Below, piece after piece: positions 61,529-64,000 of a stretch of 64,000 nt of DNA. Below the pieces are notes generated by a model. That model saw only the letters and a list, made by a program, of their open reading frames with translations. It was not told where the DNA came from and searched no databases. The DNA comes from JAPOUP01 sp965203605 (lineage in GTDB: Bacteria > Pseudomonadota > Alphaproteobacteria > Rhodobacterales > Rhodobacteraceae): assembly GCA_965203605.1 (NCBI GenBank), contig OZ241902.1, positions 5,518,001 to 5,582,000 on the forward strand, given 5' to 3'. Numbering within the stretch: position 1 is the first letter of the stretch; each line of letters opens with the position of its first letter. A program made the translations under genes and the position numbers.

Positions 61529-63940
61529 TCAACTCTTCTGTCGCTGTCCCTGCGGATCATATGGACATCTATCGATGACGGTTGCCGGGACCATCTGTCC
61601 GACCACGTCGACCGTCACCCCGGTCCCCACCGTCGAGAATTCCGTATCCACAAAGGCATAGGCGAGGTTAAGGTTCGTCCGGTACCCCCAGCCGCCAGAC
61701 GTGACCGTTCCAACAGTCCGGCGGTCCTTCAGGACGGAAGCTCCGCCATGGGCGGAAGCGTCGCGAGTGTCGAGTGCCAGAGTAACCAGGGACTTCTTCT
61801 GTCCTTTGGACCTTCGCTGCAATAGGGCCGACTTTCCAAGAAATTCCTTCTCCATGTCGACGAAGCGGTCCAGACCTGTTTCGAATGGGTCGAATTCTGT
61901 CAGGATATCGGATTTCCAATGCAGATACCCCTTTTCGAGCCTCATGGACTCAGTTGCACGTGCGCCGAATGGCTTCATCCCGTATTGCTTGCCCGCTTCT
62001 CTGAGTGTTGCCCACGCGGCGTATAGATTGCTGTTGTGAACATGAAGCTCGTAGGCCAGTTCGCCTGAAAAACTTATCGACATCACCACTGCTGGTGCGA
62101 TACCGATCAACGCCTCCCGGACGGACAGCCAGGGAAATGCCTCATCAGACCAATCTGCCCGACTTACTGACCGCATTACGTCGCGAGACTTTGGCCCGGC
62201 GAGGACAAGGGTCGTCCATTCGTTCGTGAGTGACGCAAGCGAGACCCCGTCCGGTGCGTGCAATTGAAGCCAGTCGCGGTCATGCCATTCCGCCGCGGCC
62301 GCCGAACCGAGCCAGATGCGGCCGTCCGGAAGGTTGGCGACCGTGACCTCACTTTTCAACATTCCATCGTGGTTCAGCAGATAGCCCAGACCCACTGTCC
62401 CGAGCGTGGTCCTGACCCGTCCGCAAATCATGTGATCAAGGAACTCCAATGCTCCGGATCCGGAAATCTCCATGCGGTTGAAGCCACTGATCTCCGCGAT
62501 TCCGACGGTTGACTGTACGGCTGCGACCTCTTTCGCGATGAGGTCGAAGGTCTCGTTGAATCGATAGCTGTGCGTTTCCTGGAAGTCTGGCGAAGGCGCG
62601 AAATAGTCAGCCCTTTCCCAGCCGTTCACGACCGCGAACCTCGCGCCCTCCGCAGCCAGTGCGGACGTGAGAGGTGTTGTCTTTATCGGCCGCCCGGCAG
62701 GTCGGTGCTCATGCGGGAAATGGAGCCGGAATTCATTTCTGTACTCCTCGACCGCTTTGTGCGCAGTCAGTTCGGTGTTGCCGTATTGGGTGAACCTTCG
62801 GGGATCCAGGCACCACGTATCGTAGACAGCTTCGCCGTGGACGATCTGTTGAGCCAGGAGCCAGCCATGCCCTCCGCCCTCCCCAAGTCCCGCGCGTAGT
62901 CCGATGATGCAGTAGGCATTACGTCGGCCCGGGACGGGACCGACCAGGGGCGTGCCGTCAAGCGTGTAGGTGATGGGGCCATTCACGATGGTATGGATGC
63001 CCGCCTTGGCCAGAACCGGCATGCGGGCGACCGCTCCTTCAAGAACATCGCCTACCCGGTCGAGATCGTCCGGGCAGAGTGCCATGGAGAATTCCGGGTC
63101 AATGCCGTCCATCCCCCATGTCCTGCAGTCCTGCTCATAGAACCCGACCAGCAGGCCCTGTCGTTCCTGTCGGCAGTAGAAGTCGCCGATCGGGCAGCGC
63201 AGGAGCGGCATTCGGTGGCCTGCATCAGCGATTTCCCGAATTGGCTCCGTCACGAAATACTGGTGTTCCATCGAAACAACGGGATGGTGAACTCCCATCA
63301 TCGCACCAATTTCATTGCAGCGATAACCACCGGCATTCACCACGACCTCGCAGTCAATGTTCCCCAGCGGCGTTTCCACTGTCCAACCACCATCCGCACG
63401 TTGGTGCAGGTCGGTCACTGGCGTGTTTCGGTGAAGTTCCGCTCCGGAACGTTTTGCCCGCCGGACGAGAGCGGTGCAGAGCTGCGCTGGGTCGACATGG
63501 CCGTCGTGAGGATCCCAAAGACCACCTTCCAGCCCATCCGTTGTGATGAGCGGGTGGCGTCGAGCGCATTCGTGGGCATCGATTGCCTCGAATTCCACGC
63601 CCATCCCGCGCGCGACCGAGATGAAATGACGATAACCGTCCATTTGGGCATCCGTACCCGCAAGGCGAATTCCACCATCTCCATAATTGTAGCCCACCGG
63701 GTAGTCCGGATCGTCGCGAAGGTCTCTATACAGGGCGATGGAGTGGCTCTTGAGCCCAATCATGGTCTGGTTCATTCCGAAATTCGTCACCTGTGCCGCT
63801 GAGTGCCAAGTTGTTCCGCTTGTCAATTCGTCACGTTCCAGCAGTACGACATCGCTCCACCCCTCGCGTGTCAGGTGGTAGAGAGTGGAGCATCCGGCTA
63901 TCCCACCGCCAATGATCACGGCACGGGCTGTTGACTTCAT
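61529..63940 (-). CDS. FAD-dependent dimethylglycine / sarcosine dehydrogenase-type protein
   Basis: The 803-residue protein joins an N-terminal DAO-type FAD domain to a folate-binding GcvT-like domain. The dinucleotide motif is IIGGGIAGCSTLYHL. The T-W-H46-S segment is where related enzymes attach FAD covalently. The C-terminal 370 residues carry GcvT text (FNRMEISGSGALEFLDHMICGRV, ATESMRLEKGYLHWKSDI, GGWGYRTNLNLAYAFV). Such enzymes remove N-methyl groups from dimethylglycine or sarcosine, passing the carbon to tetrahydrofolate. The start at 63940 follows GGAGGG. It would fit with the betaine-type metabolism suggested elsewhere in the window. Confidence 0.9.
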   Translation of the reverse strand: MKSTARAVIIGGGIAGCSTLYHLTREGWSDVVLLERDELTSGTTWHSAAQVTNFGMNQTMIGLKSHSIALYRDLRDDPDYPVGYNYGDGGIRLAGTDAQMDGYRHFISVARGMGVEFEAIDAHECARRHPLITTDGLEGGLWDPHDGHVDPAQLCTALVRRAKRSGAELHRNTPVTDLHQRADGGWTVETPLGNIDCEVVVNAGGYRCNEIGAMMGVHHPVVSMEHQYFVTEPIREIADAGHRMPLLRCPIGDFYCRQERQGLLVGFYEQDCRTWGMDGIDPEFSMALCPDDLDRVGDVLEGAVARMPVLAKAGIHTIVNGPITYTLDGTPLVGPVPGRRNAYCIIGLRAGLGEGGGHGWLLAQQIVHGEAVYDTWCLDPRRFTQYGNTELTAHKAVEEYRNEFRLHFPHEHRPAGRPIKTTPLTSALAAEGARFAVVNGWERADYFAPSPDFQETHSYRFNETFDLIAKEVAAVQSTVGIAEISGFNRMEISGSGALEFLDHMICGRVRTTLGTVGLGYLLNHDGMLKSEVTVANLPDGRIWLGSAAAAEWHDRDWLQLHAPDGVSLASLTNEWTTLVLAGPKSRDVMRSVSRADWSDEAFPWLSVREALIGIAPAVVMSISFSGELAYELHVHNSNLYAAWATLREAGKQYGMKPFGARATESMRLEKGYLHWKSDILTEFDPFETGLDRFVDMEKEFLGKSALLQRRSKGQKKSLVTLALDTRDASAHGGASVLKDRRTVGTVTSGGWGYRTNLNLAYAFVDTEFSTVGTGVTVDVVGQMVPATVIDRCPYDPQGQRQKS

Positions 63941-64000
63941 TGAGAACCCTCCATCATTGAGTCAGTTTCAGGAAGAGTTGCGAATCCGGTCGAACTCGGT

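Noticed and set aside
61120..61560. Minus-strand 146-codon frame
   Set aside because: Overlaps the end of the flavoprotein gene, no family text and no ribosome-binding site seen; kept only as a possible worn gene in the gap description.

Overview
The window looks like chromosome of a GC-rich alphaproteobacterium of the Rhodobacterales (Roseobacter-like). The main grounds are a petABC (cytochrome bc1) operon whose Rieske protein has the N-terminus typical of that group, a DddP-type M24 protein, polyamine-type ABC transporters, a GATase-AraC regulator and MocD/MocE-like oxygenase parts. The DNA is also worn. It holds a doubly frameshifted dehydrogenase, several transposase remnants, a plasmid-type replication-initiator remnant and a 630-bp direct duplication that has produced truncated gene copies.

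Layout. 1-7736: end of a 2-hydroxyacid dehydrogenase, a broken 3-hydroxyisobutyrate-dehydrogenase-type gene, a LysR regulator, and a divergent five-gene operon (CtBP-like dehydrogenase, AruI-like ThDP decarboxylase, MocD-like di-iron oxygenase, MocE-like Rieske ferredoxin, DddP-like enzyme). 7737-9504: degraded DNA with an ISAzo13-type remnant and an Lrp/AsnC regulator. 9505-18501: a nitrogen/amine block on the minus strand (MetX-like hydrolase, glutamine synthetase/GMAS-like ligase, glyoxalase I, Rieske monooxygenase, three-subunit GlxBCD/MgsABC-like glutamate synthase, XRE-cupin regulator). 19258-21972: petABC. 22061-25418: thiBPQ thiamine importer behind a TPP riboswitch. 25985-27088: aroC.

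27447-49617 is a 22.2-kb segment between two 630-bp direct repeats (26817-27446 and 49618-50247). The repeats carry the end of aroC and most of a thioredoxin gene, so those two genes were neighbours before the event. Transposase debris lies at both inner ends. Between the debris are three co-oriented gene blocks that read as one catabolic programme: a polyamine-type ABC importer, acyl-CoA dehydrogenase, ADP-forming CoA ligase, CaiD-like hydratase, carnitine-dehydrogenase-like enzyme, BKACE-type beta-keto-acid cleavage enzyme, aldehyde dehydrogenase, and a Rut-like set (LLM monooxygenase, RidA, alpha/beta hydrolase, flavin reductase). The flavin reductase is fused to a CaiB-type CoA-transferase. 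The best reading is degradation of a quaternary-amine or carnitine-like compound; the real substrate is not visible.

49937-51073 holds the intact thioredoxin and a CcdA-like partner. 51074-54646 is an accessory patch (replication-initiator remnant, a two-gene PIN-domain module, HU). 55052-63940 holds AMP nucleosidase and adenine deaminase (overlapping), a coiled-coil membrane protein, a PcaF-like thiolase and a dimethylglycine/sarcosine-dehydrogenase-type flavoprotein. No CRISPR array, rRNA or tRNA gene was recognised. Coordinates of starts were chosen from family N-termini, ribosome-binding sites and overlaps, all judged by eye.
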